Shown: piece by piece, positions 32,462-40,549 of the stretch
Layout: each line of letters opens with the position of its first letter
How positions within the stretch are numbered: the stretch's first letter is position 1
Origin: Thermasporomyces sp040195635
GTDB lineage: Bacteria; Actinomycetota; Actinomycetes; Propionibacteriales; Actinopolymorphaceae
Assembly: GCF_040195635.1 (NCBI RefSeq)
Contig: NZ_JBEFTX010000003.1
Coordinates: 372,001-436,000, forward strand
Length of the DNA: 64,000 bases
Reading direction: 5' to 3'
Position numbers and translations under genes: made by a program
The notes under the pieces: model-generated
Databases searched by the model: none
Told to the model about the DNA's origin: nothing
Seen by the model: the letters and a program-made list of their open reading frames with translations, nothing else

Positions 32462-34579
32462 TCAGGCGCGGGAGCGCCAGAGCAGCCAGACGAAGTACGG
32501 CGTACCGATCAGGGCCGTCAGCAGCCCTGCCGGAATCTGTGCGGGTGCGATCACGAACCGCCCGATCGTGTCGGCGAGGCTGACGAGCAGCGCGCCGAGC
32601 ACGGCCGCCACGGGCAGGACCCGGGCGTGCCTGCCGCCGACCAGCGCCCGGGCGGCGTGCGGCGCGACGAGGCCGACGAAGCCCACCACGCCGACCGCCG
32701 ACACCGCGGTCGAGGTGAGGATGGCCGAGCCGGCGAGGGCGATCAGCCGGGTGCGTTCCAGCCGTACGCCAAGAACGCGGGGCGTGTCGTCGTCGAGCGC
32801 CATGAGGTCCAGGTCCCGGCGGACGACACACACCAACGGCGTCAGCACCACCAGCGCGATGACGAGGGGCAGCACCTGCGGGAAGGTCCGTCCGTAGGTC
32901 GAACCGGACAGCCAGATCAGCGCCTTCGACGTGTTCCACGGATCGGTCGCGACGATGATGAACGTGGTGAGGGCGGCGAAGCCGGCCGAGACGCCGACGC
33001 CGATGAGGACGAGCCGGTCGGAGTTCAGGCCGGTGCGCCAGGCCAGCGCGTAGACGAGAGCGAACGCCACCACCGCTCCCGCACCCGCTGCCGCCGACAT
33101 CAGCCAGATGCCGGCCAGCGGCGCGAGGGTCAGCAGGGTCACGGCACCCACGCCGGCACCCGCCGTGATGCCGAGGATGCCCGGTTCGGCGAGGGGGTTG
33201 CGGCAGACACCTTGGACGGTCACGCCCGCGATCGCCAGGGCGACACCGGCCAGCACGGCCGCGGCGACCCGCGGAAGTCGGGTGTCGAGGACGAAGCTGG
33301 TCTTCGGGCCGCCCACACCGGCGAGCCAGTTGCCGATGTCGCCGGTGAGGAGCAGCGTGTCGCCGAGCAGCGCACCGGCGACGACGGCTCCGACCGCCGC
33401 GGCCAGGCCGGTGCCCAACACCACCCAGAACCGCAACCGGCTTCGTCCGGCCTTCGTCCGTGCGGCCGGTGGCTGCCTGGTCGGCCCGGAGTCACGGTGC
33501 CGGCGGGCCAGCCCGACGAGCACCGCGGCCCCGACCATGCTGGTGATGACACCCGTCGGGATGTCGACGCCGCCCTGCCCGCCCATGAACGTCCGCAGCG
33601 TGACGTCGGCACCGATGACGATGAGCGCCCCCGCGACACCTGCCAGTGGAAGGAGCACGCGGTGGCGGAGGATCCCCGGCACGAGTGGAGCGGCCAGTCG
33701 GACGATCGCCGGCGCGCACAGGCCGACGAAGCCGATCGGTCCCGCCACCGTCACGGCGACCGCCGTCAGCAGGACGGCCAGGACGGTCACCATGAGGCGC
33801 GTCCGCCGGACGCCGACGCCGAGCACCGAGGCGGCGTCATCGCCCAGGGAGAGGATGTCGAGTCGGTGACCGAGCACCAGCAGACCGGCGACACCGGCGA
33901 GCAGGACCGGCGCCATCTGCGTACTCGCGTTCAGGTCCGCCTGGATCAACGACCCGCTGCCCCAGGCGAAGAGCCCCTTGGTCTCCTCCTCGAACAGCAA
34001 CAGCAGCAGCATGGTGAGCGACGCCAGGGCCAGCGCGGTCGCGGAGCCGGCGAGGATCAGTCGGGCCGGTCCCGACGCACCGCCGGCGGACAGCAGCAGG
34101 ACGAAGCCTGCCGCGCCGAGACCGCCGAGGAAGGCGAGCCCACCGGCCGGGAGGACGGGCAGTGAGAGCCCGAACGCCGCGGCGGCGGTCACCATGAGGT
34201 GGGCGCCGGCGTTGACGCCGAGCGTGTCCGGCGAGGCGAGCGTGTTGCGGACCAGTGACTGGAGGGAGGCACCGGCGACGCCCAGGGCCACGCCGACGAT
34301 CAGGCCGGCGGCCAGCCGGGGCAGCCGGGAGGCGACGAGGACGTTCCAGGCGTTGGTGTCCTCCTGCCCGAGGGCGAGCCTGAGCAGGTCGCCGGCGCCG
34401 ATCTCGGACGTGCCCTGGACGAGATGGACGACGCTGAGCGCGGCGACGGCGGCGAGACCGAGTACGGCGACGACGGCGACGCGGGTGCGGCGCAGCGGAC
34501 CAGTCGCCTGGCCGCCCGGTGTGGCCCGCCGCTGGTCGTCTGGCGGGCCTGCCGGGACTGCCGGCGAGGTGCGTTCCAC
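32462..34579 (-). CDS. Fused FecCD-family siderophore ABC permease
   Basis: A 705-residue protein with two complete FecCD permease domains, about 40-345 and 375-700, each with roughly ten helices. Both repeats carry the family segments: ASRLPRLAAGLIVGVALGVAG and DTRLPRVAAAVLAGVALAIA, then NTLASPDTLGVNAG and NPLAEPGILGITAG, and PIGFVGLCAP and VVGFVGLVAP. The fusion copies FhuB organisation, so no second permease is needed. The GTG at 34579 lies five bases after the stop of the binding-protein gene. It is the last gene of the iron-box operon and imports ferric siderophores. Confidence 0.9.
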   Translation of the reverse strand: MERTSPAVPAGPPDDQRRATPGGQATGPLRRTRVAVVAVLGLAAVAALSVVHLVQGTSEIGAGDLLRLALGQEDTNAWNVLVASRLPRLAAGLIVGVALGVAGASLQSLVRNTLASPDTLGVNAGAHLMVTAAAAFGLSLPVLPAGGLAFLGGLGAAGFVLLLSAGGASGPARLILAGSATALALASLTMLLLLLFEEETKGLFAWGSGSLIQADLNASTQMAPVLLAGVAGLLVLGHRLDILSLGDDAASVLGVGVRRTRLMVTVLAVLLTAVAVTVAGPIGFVGLCAPAIVRLAAPLVPGILRHRVLLPLAGVAGALIVIGADVTLRTFMGGQGGVDIPTGVITSMVGAAVLVGLARRHRDSGPTRQPPAARTKAGRSRLRFWVVLGTGLAAAVGAVVAGALLGDTLLLTGDIGNWLAGVGGPKTSFVLDTRLPRVAAAVLAGVALAIAGVTVQGVCRNPLAEPGILGITAGAGVGAVTLLTLAPLAGIWLMSAAAGAGAVVAFALVYALAWRTGLNSDRLVLIGVGVSAGFAALTTFIIVATDPWNTSKALIWLSGSTYGRTFPQVLPLVIALVVLTPLVCVVRRDLDLMALDDDTPRVLGVRLERTRLIALAGSAILTSTAVSAVGVVGFVGLVAPHAARALVGGRHARVLPVAAVLGALLVSLADTIGRFVIAPAQIPAGLLTALIGTPYFVWLLWRSRA

Positions 34580-34584
34580 CTGGG

Positions 34585-35580
34585 TCAAGGTGCGAGCGCC
34601 TTCACTACCTGGTCGATGAACGATATGCAGGACCGCGGGCCGCCGAAGGTCCACGTGCCGTCGTCGAGCTTGTAGAGCTGCTTGTCCTTGACGAAGGGCA
34701 ACGAGGTCCAGATCGCGTTGTCCGCGAGACCTTCGGCGAAGACGTCGTCCTCGGAGGCGCTGTAGAAGAAGTGCACGTCCTTCAGCGCGGTGAGGCCCTC
34801 GACGTCGGTCTGGCCGAGACCCCACGTCGGGTCGACCTTGGCCTTCCACTGGTTCTCGAGGCCGAGCTCCTCTGCGATGTCGGACATCAGCGAGCCCTTT
34901 CCGAACATCCGGATGCTGACCGAGCTGCCCTCCATCCAGCCGTCGGCCATGGCGAACCCTTCGCCCGCGACGCCGGCCGCGGCCAGCTTCTTCCGCCCGG
35001 CGGCGAGCGCCTCGTCGAACTCCGCGACGACCGTCGCCGCCTTGTCCTCCTTGCCCACTGCCTTGGCGATGAGGGTGAAGTTCCCCTTCATCTGGGCGAT
35101 GTTGTTGCTGGCGTCGCTACCCTCGATGACGATCACCGGCACCTGCTCCTCCAACACCCGGATGAGCGCTTCGCCGCGGTCGGGCTCCACGATCACGACG
35201 TCGGGCTCGAGGGCGACGATCGAGTCGACGCTCGGCTCGCCCCGGCTGCCGACGTCCTTCACGGAGTCGTCGAGCTGGACGGCGGCGTTCCAGGTGGCGA
35301 AGCCCTTGGGGTCGGCGATGCCGACCGGCATGACGCCGAGAGTCACGAGGTCCTCGACCTCGCTCCACTCCAGGGCGATGACCCGCTCCGCCGGCCCGTC
35401 CTTCAGGGTCACCTTCTTGCCGCGGGAGTCGGTGACGGACACGGGTGCGGCCTTGTCGGCCGGGGTCGTCCGGTCGCCGGGGGCGGCGGCCTCCTCGGTG
35501 GTCCCGCAGCTGGCGAGCAGGAACACGCTCGACACGAGCGCGATGAGAACACCCGTGACGGGCGTACGACGCGATGTCAT
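34585..35580 (-). CDS. Siderophore-binding lipoprotein (periplasmic-binding type)
   Basis: A 331-residue ABC substrate-binding protein of the FepB/FhuD class. The signal peptide ends in the lipobox LLASC near residue 25, so it is anchored outside the membrane. The mature domain shows RVIALEWSEVEDLVTLGVMP, then DVGSRGEPSVDSIVALEPDVVIVE, the hallmark of helical-backbone metal and siderophore receptors. It is the middle gene of the operon, between the ATPase and the fused permease. Confidence 0.9.
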   Translation of the reverse strand: MTSRRTPVTGVLIALVSSVFLLASCGTTEEAAAPGDRTTPADKAAPVSVTDSRGKKVTLKDGPAERVIALEWSEVEDLVTLGVMPVGIADPKGFATWNAAVQLDDSVKDVGSRGEPSVDSIVALEPDVVIVEPDRGEALIRVLEEQVPVIVIEGSDASNNIAQMKGNFTLIAKAVGKEDKAATVVAEFDEALAAGRKKLAAAGVAGEGFAMADGWMEGSSVSIRMFGKGSLMSDIAEELGLENQWKAKVDPTWGLGQTDVEGLTALKDVHFFYSASEDDVFAEGLADNAIWTSLPFVKDKQLYKLDDGTWTFGGPRSCISFIDQVVKALAP

Positions 35581-35608
35581 GACAGTCCTTCGGTGTGGTT
35601 CGCGATGC

Positions 35609-36454
35609 TCAGACAGATGTCCGGGCTCGGTGGGTGTGCCGTCCGACCGGCTGGGTGGTCAGCAGGTGGGTGTCCGGGTCGATGCGTACGTCGATCCGGA
35701 TGCCGTAGGTCTGGGAGAGCTGCTCGGCGGTGAGCACCTCGCCGGGTGGGCCGCTGGCGGCGACGCTGCCGTCGTCCAGCAGGACCACGTGGTCGGCGAC
35801 TTCGGCGGCATGGTTGAGGTCGTGCAGGACCACCCCGATGGCGACGTCGTGCGCGTCGGCCAGGTCACGCAGCAGGTCGAGGATCTCCATCTGGTAGCGC
35901 AGGTCGAGAAACGTCGTCGGTTCGTCGAGCAACAGGACGCCGGTCTGCTGGGCGAGGGACGTGGCGAGCCAGACGCGCTGGAGCTCACCGCCGGAGAGTT
36001 CGTCGACCGCGCGGTCGGCCATGCCCGCGGTGCCGGTGACCTCCATGGCCCAGGCGATGGCGGCGGGCCCTTCCGGGTCATGCGTACGCCAGCGACCGCG
36101 GTAAGGGTGCCGGCCGTAGCCCACGACGTCGCGCACGCTGATTCCGGTCGGAGTCGGATGCGTCTGGGCGAGCAGCGTGACCCTTCGGGCGAACTCCTTC
36201 GCCGACAGGGCGAGGGCGTCGGTATCGCCCTCGAGGAGGACCTGTCCCGACGTGGGATGGTGCAGCCGTGCCAGCGAACGCAGGAGCGTGGACTTGCCGC
36301 TGCCGTTGGGCCCGACAAGTGCGGTGACCTCGCCGGCGTGCAGGCGGATCGAGGCACCGTCGACGACCTGGTGTCCGTGGTAGCCGAGGTGGAGGTCCAC
36401 CCCACGCAACCCGAGGGTGGTGGCGCGCGGGAGCTGCTCACCGTCATCGTGCAC
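35609..36454 (-). CDS. Siderophore ABC transporter ATPase (FecE/FepC type)
   Basis: A 281-residue ATPase with Walker A GPNGSGKST near 49-57, Q-loop LLAQTHP, signature LSGGELQR, Walker B VLLLDEPTTFLD and the H-loop VLHDLNHA. The FecE-type hallmark VVGYGRHPYRG is present. It energises the fused permease. The GTG start lies only four bases from an iron box, leaving no room for a ribosome binding site, so the mRNA may be leaderless. It is the first gene of the operon. Confidence 0.9.
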   Translation of the reverse strand: MHDDGEQLPRATTLGLRGVDLHLGYHGHQVVDGASIRLHAGEVTALVGPNGSGKSTLLRSLARLHHPTSGQVLLEGDTDALALSAKEFARRVTLLAQTHPTPTGISVRDVVGYGRHPYRGRWRTHDPEGPAAIAWAMEVTGTAGMADRAVDELSGGELQRVWLATSLAQQTGVLLLDEPTTFLDLRYQMEILDLLRDLADAHDVAIGVVLHDLNHAAEVADHVVLLDDGSVAASGPPGEVLTAEQLSQTYGIRIDVRIDPDTHLLTTQPVGRHTHRARTSV

Positions 36455-36458
36455 GCGG

Positions 36459-36477
36459 TAAGGTTAGCCTAACCTCC
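36459..36477 (-). promoter_or_regulatory. Iron box (IdeR/DmdR-type operator)
   Basis: TAAGGTTAGCCTAACCTCC matches the 19-bp iron-box pattern TTAGGTTAGSCTAACCTAA in the central palindrome. An iron-loaded IdeR/DmdR repressor would block the siderophore transport operon here. It ends four bases before the ATPase start codon. Confidence 0.88.
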
Positions 36478-36493
36478 CACCCGTGAAGCAACC

Positions 36494-36540
36494 CCTGGTG
36501 TGGATGAGGGGCTGGTTGGTGGGTCCCCTCATCCACCAGG
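36494..36540 (-). terminator. Stem-loop at the end of the pca operon
   Basis: CCTGGTG and GATGAGGGG on the left pair with CCCCTCATCCACCAGG on the right, giving a 16-bp stem with one two-base bulge and a loop of 13 bases. The pcaR stop codon lies inside one arm. It may also separate the pca operon from the iron-regulated operon. Its TGGATGAGGGGC core recurs twice before pobA. Confidence 0.75.
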
Positions 36541-37323
36541 GCGGGCACCGAGGTCAGCCTCCACCTTGCGGGCGGCGGCCTGCAGCGGCGGGAGCAGCTC
36601 GCGGCGAATCGTGTCGGCGCTGCCCCGGCTGGCCCGGGCCGAGACGTTCATCGCGGCGACGACCGTTCCGCTCGGGTCGCGCAGCGGGACCGCCATCGAC
36701 CGCAGTCCCTCCTCCAGCTCCTGGTCCACCACGGCGAAACCCTGCGAACGGATCCGCCCCAGCGTGCTCCGCAGCTTCGCCGGATCGGTGATCGTCCGCC
36801 GGGTGATGGGCTTGAGCTCGGCCGTCGCGAGGTACTCCTCCAACCACTCGGCCGGTGCATGCGCCAGCAGTACCCGCCCCATCGACGTGGCGTACGCAGG
36901 GAACCGCGTCCCCACGCTGATCGCCACCGTCATGATCCGCTTGGTCGGGACGCGGGCGACGTAGACGACCTCGTCACCGTCCAGCACCGAGACCGAGCAC
37001 GACTCGTGCACCTGCGCGACGAGTTCCTCCATGTGCGGCTCGGCGACCTCGGGCAGCGACAGGCTCGACAGGTAGGCGTATCCCAGTTCGAGGATCCGCG
37101 GCCGCAGGCCGAACCGCCGACCGTCCGTGCGTACGTAACCCAGCTCCACCAGCGTCAGCAGGAACCGTCGGGCGGCCGCGCGGGTCAGCCCGGTCAGCCG
37201 GGCGACCTCCGACAGCGTCAGCTCCGGATGGTCGGCATCGAACGCACGGATCACGGCGAGTCCGCGTTCGAGGGACTGGACGTACTCCGTCCCTCTCGCG
37301 GGTGTCTCGCTCTCCTCGCTCAC
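36529..37323 (-). CDS. pcaR: IclR-family regulator of the pca pathway
   Basis: A 264-residue regulator. The winged helix-turn-helix includes VQSLERGLAVIRAF and LSEVARLTGLTRAAARRFLLTL, then GYVRTDGRRFGLRPRILELG, which is specific to the PcaR/PcaU/PobR subgroup. The C-terminal IclR effector domain (RIMTVAISVGTRFPAYATSMGR and further) should bind protocatechuate or beta-ketoadipate. The GTG start overlaps the pcaC stop. As the last gene of the pca operon it is probably autoregulated, through the GTTC-N7-GAAC boxes near 43.5 and 44.7 kb. Confidence 0.88.
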   Translation of the reverse strand: MSEESETPARGTEYVQSLERGLAVIRAFDADHPELTLSEVARLTGLTRAAARRFLLTLVELGYVRTDGRRFGLRPRILELGYAYLSSLSLPEVAEPHMEELVAQVHESCSVSVLDGDEVVYVARVPTKRIMTVAISVGTRFPAYATSMGRVLLAHAPAEWLEEYLATAELKPITRRTITDPAKLRSTLGRIRSQGFAVVDQELEEGLRSMAVPLRDPSGTVVAAMNVSARASRGSADTIRRELLPPLQAAARKVEADLGARPGG

Positions 37324-37745
37324 GCGTCCTTCTCCTCCCGCAGAACCCGCTGGGCGATCGCGAAGGCCCGGTTGGCTGCCGGGACCCCAGCGTAGATGGC
37401 CACCTGCAGCAGCACCTCGGAGATCTCGGCCTGGTCGAGTCCGTTACGCCGGGCGGCCCGGACGTGCATCGCCAGTTCGTCGTCGTGGTGCAACGTCGCG
37501 AGGATCGCGAGGGTGATCACGCTGCGGGTACGCCGGTCGAGGCCCGGGCGGGACCAGATCTCGCCCCAGGCGTACCGCGTGATGAGGTCCTGGAAGTCCG
37601 CGGTGACCTCGTCCGTGCGCGCGATGGCCCGGTCGACATGGGCGTCGCCCAGGACCTCCCGGCGTACGGCCATGCCCTGCTCGTAGCGCACCCGGTCGCG
37701 GTCGCTGTCACGGGCGCCGTCTGTGCCGCTGCCGTCCACGGTCAT
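37320..37745 (-). CDS. pcaC: 4-Carboxymuconolactone decarboxylase
   Basis: A 141-residue AhpD-like helical enzyme that decarboxylates gamma-carboxymuconolactone to beta-ketoadipate enol-lactone. DAHVDRAIARTDEVTADFQDL, YAWGEIWSRPGLDRRTRS and HHDDELAMHVRAARRNG are the conserved PcaC segments. It is a stand-alone PcaC: many actinomycetes carry PcaL, a fusion with the enol-lactonase PcaD, and that domain is absent here. The ATG overlaps the pcaB stop (ATGA), and its stop overlaps pcaR. Confidence 0.92.
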   Translation of the reverse strand: MTVDGSGTDGARDSDRDRVRYEQGMAVRREVLGDAHVDRAIARTDEVTADFQDLITRYAWGEIWSRPGLDRRTRSVITLAILATLHHDDELAMHVRAARRNGLDQAEISEVLLQVAIYAGVPAANRAFAIAQRVLREEKDA

Positions 37746-39151
37746 CCCTTCGTCGTCGTCCGCTCGCGGTGCGCGGCCAGTGCCCGGTCGATGAGGGCGT
37801 CCGCCGAGCCCAGCCAGCCGACCGGATCGAGGGCTTCGTCGATGTCGACCGGTGTCAGGTGCTGGCGGATGTCGTCGGCGGCGAGAAGGTGGTCACGAAG
37901 GGGCGTGCCGGTACGCAGGGCGGCGCGGGCCAGCTCGCCGACCCGGTCGTGTGCCGCGGTATGCCCGAGCACCGGGGCGAGGCGGGCGGCGACACTCTCC
38001 GCCATGACGAGCCCGCCGGTGGCGTCGAGGTTCGCCCGCATCCGGTCGGTGTCGACCTCCAGTCCGCCGACCAGCCGGTGGGTGCGGGCGGTCGCCGAGC
38101 CGGTCAGGCGGACCACCTCGCGGAGTGGTTCCCACTCGGCGTGCCACGCGCCGGTGGCGCGTTCGTGTGCGTGCAGGGCGGTGGCGTGGAGGGTCGCCAC
38201 GAGGCCGGGTACGCGGTGGGCCGCGGCGAGGATGAGAACGGAATCGACCGGGTTGCGCTTGTGCGGCAGCGTCGACGACCCGCCGTGTCGCCCGCCTCCC
38301 TGGACCGCCTGATCGCCTTCCGTGGCCGCCGGACCAACATCCGCGACCGCCCGACCACCGCCTTCGGCGACCTCGCCGACCTCGGTCTGCGCCATGAGGG
38401 AGACGTCGAGTGCGACCTTGCCGGCGGCCGCCACCACGCCGCCGAGCGCGGTCGCGACGTCGAGCCAACGTTGCCGGTTCGTGTGCCACGGAATCGTGGG
38501 GACGGCGAGGCCGAGCCGGGCGGCGAGCCGTTCGAGGACGGTCAGCCCATTTGTGGGACCGAACGCCGCGAGCGTGCCGGCAGCGCCGCCGAGCTGGACC
38601 GCGAGGTTCCGGCGTACGTTCGCCAGGCGGTCCATGGCCACATCGAGACCCGTCAGCCAACCGGCTGCCTTGAGTCCGAACGTCGTCGGGAGCGCCTGCT
38701 GGCCGAGGGTGCGCGCCACCATGAGGGTCCCGCGATGCTCCTCCACCAGCCGCGCGCAGGCCGCGGCCGCCGCGTCGAGCGTCGGGACCAGCATGTCCAC
38801 GCCACGCGTCACGACGAGGACGAACGCGGTGTCGAGGATGTCCTGGCTCGTCGCGCCGTGGTGCACCCACGGCCGGGCCTCGGGGGGAACCTGGGCAGTG
38901 AGGGCGCGCACGAGGGGTACGACGGGATTGCCGGCGCCCTCGGCGTCCTCGCCCAGGCGGGTGATGTCGAAACGGTGCGGCTCGCACGCGGCGGAGATCG
39001 CCTCCGCCGTCTCGCGGGGGAACAGCTCCGCGTCGGCCTCGGCTTGGGCGAGCGCACTCTCCACGTCGAGCATCGCCTGCAGGACGGCGTCGTCGGACAC
39101 CGCCGCGTCGACCTCGGCGTCCCCGAACAGCGGACCGAACAACCCGGGCAC
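37742..39151 (-). CDS. pcaB: 3-Carboxy-cis,cis-muconate cycloisomerase
   Basis: A 469-residue member of the fumarase/aspartase superfamily that lactonises 3-carboxymuconate. The signature GSSTLPHKRNP is intact, and HHGATSQDILDTAF carries the catalytic histidine region. Just before the signature lie about 27 Gly- and Ala-rich residues (EGGGRAVADVGPAATEGDQA and more) that relatives lack. The GTG at 39151 gives MPGLFGPLFGD, which fits family starts. A longer frame to 39193 would overlap pcaG by 32 bp. It sits between pcaG and pcaC. Confidence 0.9.
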   Translation of the reverse strand: MPGLFGPLFGDAEVDAAVSDDAVLQAMLDVESALAQAEADAELFPRETAEAISAACEPHRFDITRLGEDAEGAGNPVVPLVRALTAQVPPEARPWVHHGATSQDILDTAFVLVVTRGVDMLVPTLDAAAAACARLVEEHRGTLMVARTLGQQALPTTFGLKAAGWLTGLDVAMDRLANVRRNLAVQLGGAAGTLAAFGPTNGLTVLERLAARLGLAVPTIPWHTNRQRWLDVATALGGVVAAAGKVALDVSLMAQTEVGEVAEGGGRAVADVGPAATEGDQAVQGGGRHGGSSTLPHKRNPVDSVLILAAAHRVPGLVATLHATALHAHERATGAWHAEWEPLREVVRLTGSATARTHRLVGGLEVDTDRMRANLDATGGLVMAESVAARLAPVLGHTAAHDRVGELARAALRTGTPLRDHLLAADDIRQHLTPVDIDEALDPVGWLGSADALIDRALAAHRERTTTKG

Positions 39152-39161
39152 CTCAGGTCCG

Positions 39162-39752
39162 TCAGACCGCGAAGAAGCAGGTCTCATTCGCACCCTGCAG
39201 CCTGACGTCGAAGCGGAGCCCGTCCTCGTCCTTCCGGGCGACCAGCGTGTCGCGGCCCGCGGTCGGCAACGCCGCGAGCACCGGGTCGGCGGCGTTCGCT
39301 TCCTGCTCGTCGGGGAAGTAGATCCGGGTCACCAGCCGATCGAGCATCCCGCGGCCGAGAACCGACACGGTGAGGTGCGGCGCCTCGACACCGCCGTCCG
39401 GGCACGGCAGGCGCCCCGGCTTGACCGTCAGCACCCACCAGCGGCCGTCGGTGTCCGTCGGGCTGCGGCCGAAGCCGCGGAACCCCGGCACGGTGGGTGG
39501 ACACGCGCCGCGCGGGTCGTCGGGGTGGTCGAAGCGCCCGGCCGGATCGGCCTGCCACGTCTCGACCAACGCGTCGGGGACGGGTACGCCGGCGCCGTCG
39601 AGGACCTGGCCGCCGATCCGGATGGCATCAGGCGTCCCGGCGGGGACGACGTACGAACCGTCGGACCACGGCAGGCCGAGGGAGAGGTACGGACCGACCG
39701 TCTGCGACGGCGTGATCCCCCACCGGGTAAGGGATCCAGCCTCACTCGTCAT
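39162..39752 (-). CDS. pcaG: Protocatechuate 3,4-dioxygenase alpha subunit
   Basis: A 196-residue subunit of the intradiol dioxygenase that opens protocatechuate between its two hydroxyls. PSQTVGPYLSLGLPW is the start of alpha subunits, then GVPVPDALVETWQADPAGRF, GFRGFGRSPTD and APHLTVSVLGRGMLDRLVTR. As expected for alpha subunits, the iron-binding histidine pair is not kept. The ATG at 39752 overlaps the end of pcaH by 11 bases. The gene order pcaH-pcaG is the usual one. Confidence 0.93.
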   Translation of the reverse strand: MTSEAGSLTRWGITPSQTVGPYLSLGLPWSDGSYVVPAGTPDAIRIGGQVLDGAGVPVPDALVETWQADPAGRFDHPDDPRGACPPTVPGFRGFGRSPTDTDGRWWVLTVKPGRLPCPDGGVEAPHLTVSVLGRGMLDRLVTRIYFPDEQEANAADPVLAALPTAGRDTLVARKDEDGLRFDVRLQGANETCFFAV

Positions 39753-40482
39753 CCTCGTCCTCCTCCTCGAACGGCGTCGCCTCGCGGCCGCGCAGCACGA
39801 TGTCGAACGAGAACGCGAGCGCCCACTCCGGCGTCGTACGGTCGTGGTCATAGCGGGAGACCATCCGCTGCCGCGCGCCCTCGTCGCGTACGGACAAAAA
39901 GATCGGGTCCTGGCCGAACAGCGGATCGTCCGGGAAGTACATCTGCGTCACCAGCCGCTGCGTGAACGCCCGCCCGAACAGCGAGAAATGGATGTGCGCC
40001 GGCCGCCAGGCGTTGGGGTGGTTGCGCCACGGATAGGCGCCGGGCTTGATGGTGAGGAACTCGTACCGTCCGTCGGCGTCGGTCATCACCCGACCCGCGC
40101 CGGTGAAGTGCGGGTCGAGTGGCGCCGGCCAGGTGTCGAGAGCGTGGCGGTAGCGGCCGGCGGCGTTGGCCTGCCACACCTCGACCAGGGTGTTCGGGAC
40201 GGGCCGGCCGTCGCTTTCCAGGACCCTGCCGTGCACGAGGATCCGCTGGCCGAGCGCCTCGCCGCCCGGGTGCTGGCGGGTCAGGTCGTGGTCGAGCTCG
40301 CCGATGCGTTCCTCGCCGAGCAGCGGTCCCGTCACTTCGGTGAGCCGCTGGGGCAGCACGACGAGCGGGGCGTGCGGGAAGCGCAACCCGGTCGACTTGT
40401 AGCCGGGCGAGTCCAGCGGGGGATGGGCCCCGGTGGCGGGCTCGTACCTCGGCAGGACGAGGCCGGTCTGCTGCTGTGTCAT
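39742..40482 (-). CDS. pcaH: Protocatechuate 3,4-dioxygenase beta subunit
   Basis: A 246-residue catalytic subunit. The ferric-iron ligands are visible: a tyrosine in AAGRYRHALD, a tyrosine in PGAYPWRNHPNAW and two histidines in RPAHIHFS. RPVPNTLVEVWQANA is the common dioxygenase motif. The C-terminus is a run of acidic residues (EEEDEDDE). The ATG at 40482 is chosen because the open frame upstream has no homology. It is preceded by pcaF and overlaps pcaG. Confidence 0.94.
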   Translation of the reverse strand: MTQQQTGLVLPRYEPATGAHPPLDSPGYKSTGLRFPHAPLVVLPQRLTEVTGPLLGEERIGELDHDLTRQHPGGEALGQRILVHGRVLESDGRPVPNTLVEVWQANAAGRYRHALDTWPAPLDPHFTGAGRVMTDADGRYEFLTIKPGAYPWRNHPNAWRPAHIHFSLFGRAFTQRLVTQMYFPDDPLFGQDPIFLSVRDEGARQRMVSRYDHDRTTPEWALAFSFDIVLRGREATPFEEEDEDDE

Positions 40483-40549
40483 CCTCGCGCTCCCGTCACT
40501 GTGGACCGACCGTGCGGACACGTGGGCTGCCTGAGCTGGAACGTCGGGG

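Noticed and set aside
32300..34165. A 621-codon plus-strand open frame opposite the fused permease
   Set aside because: The translation is charged, repetitive and without family features, while the opposite strand encodes 20 well-formed membrane helices.
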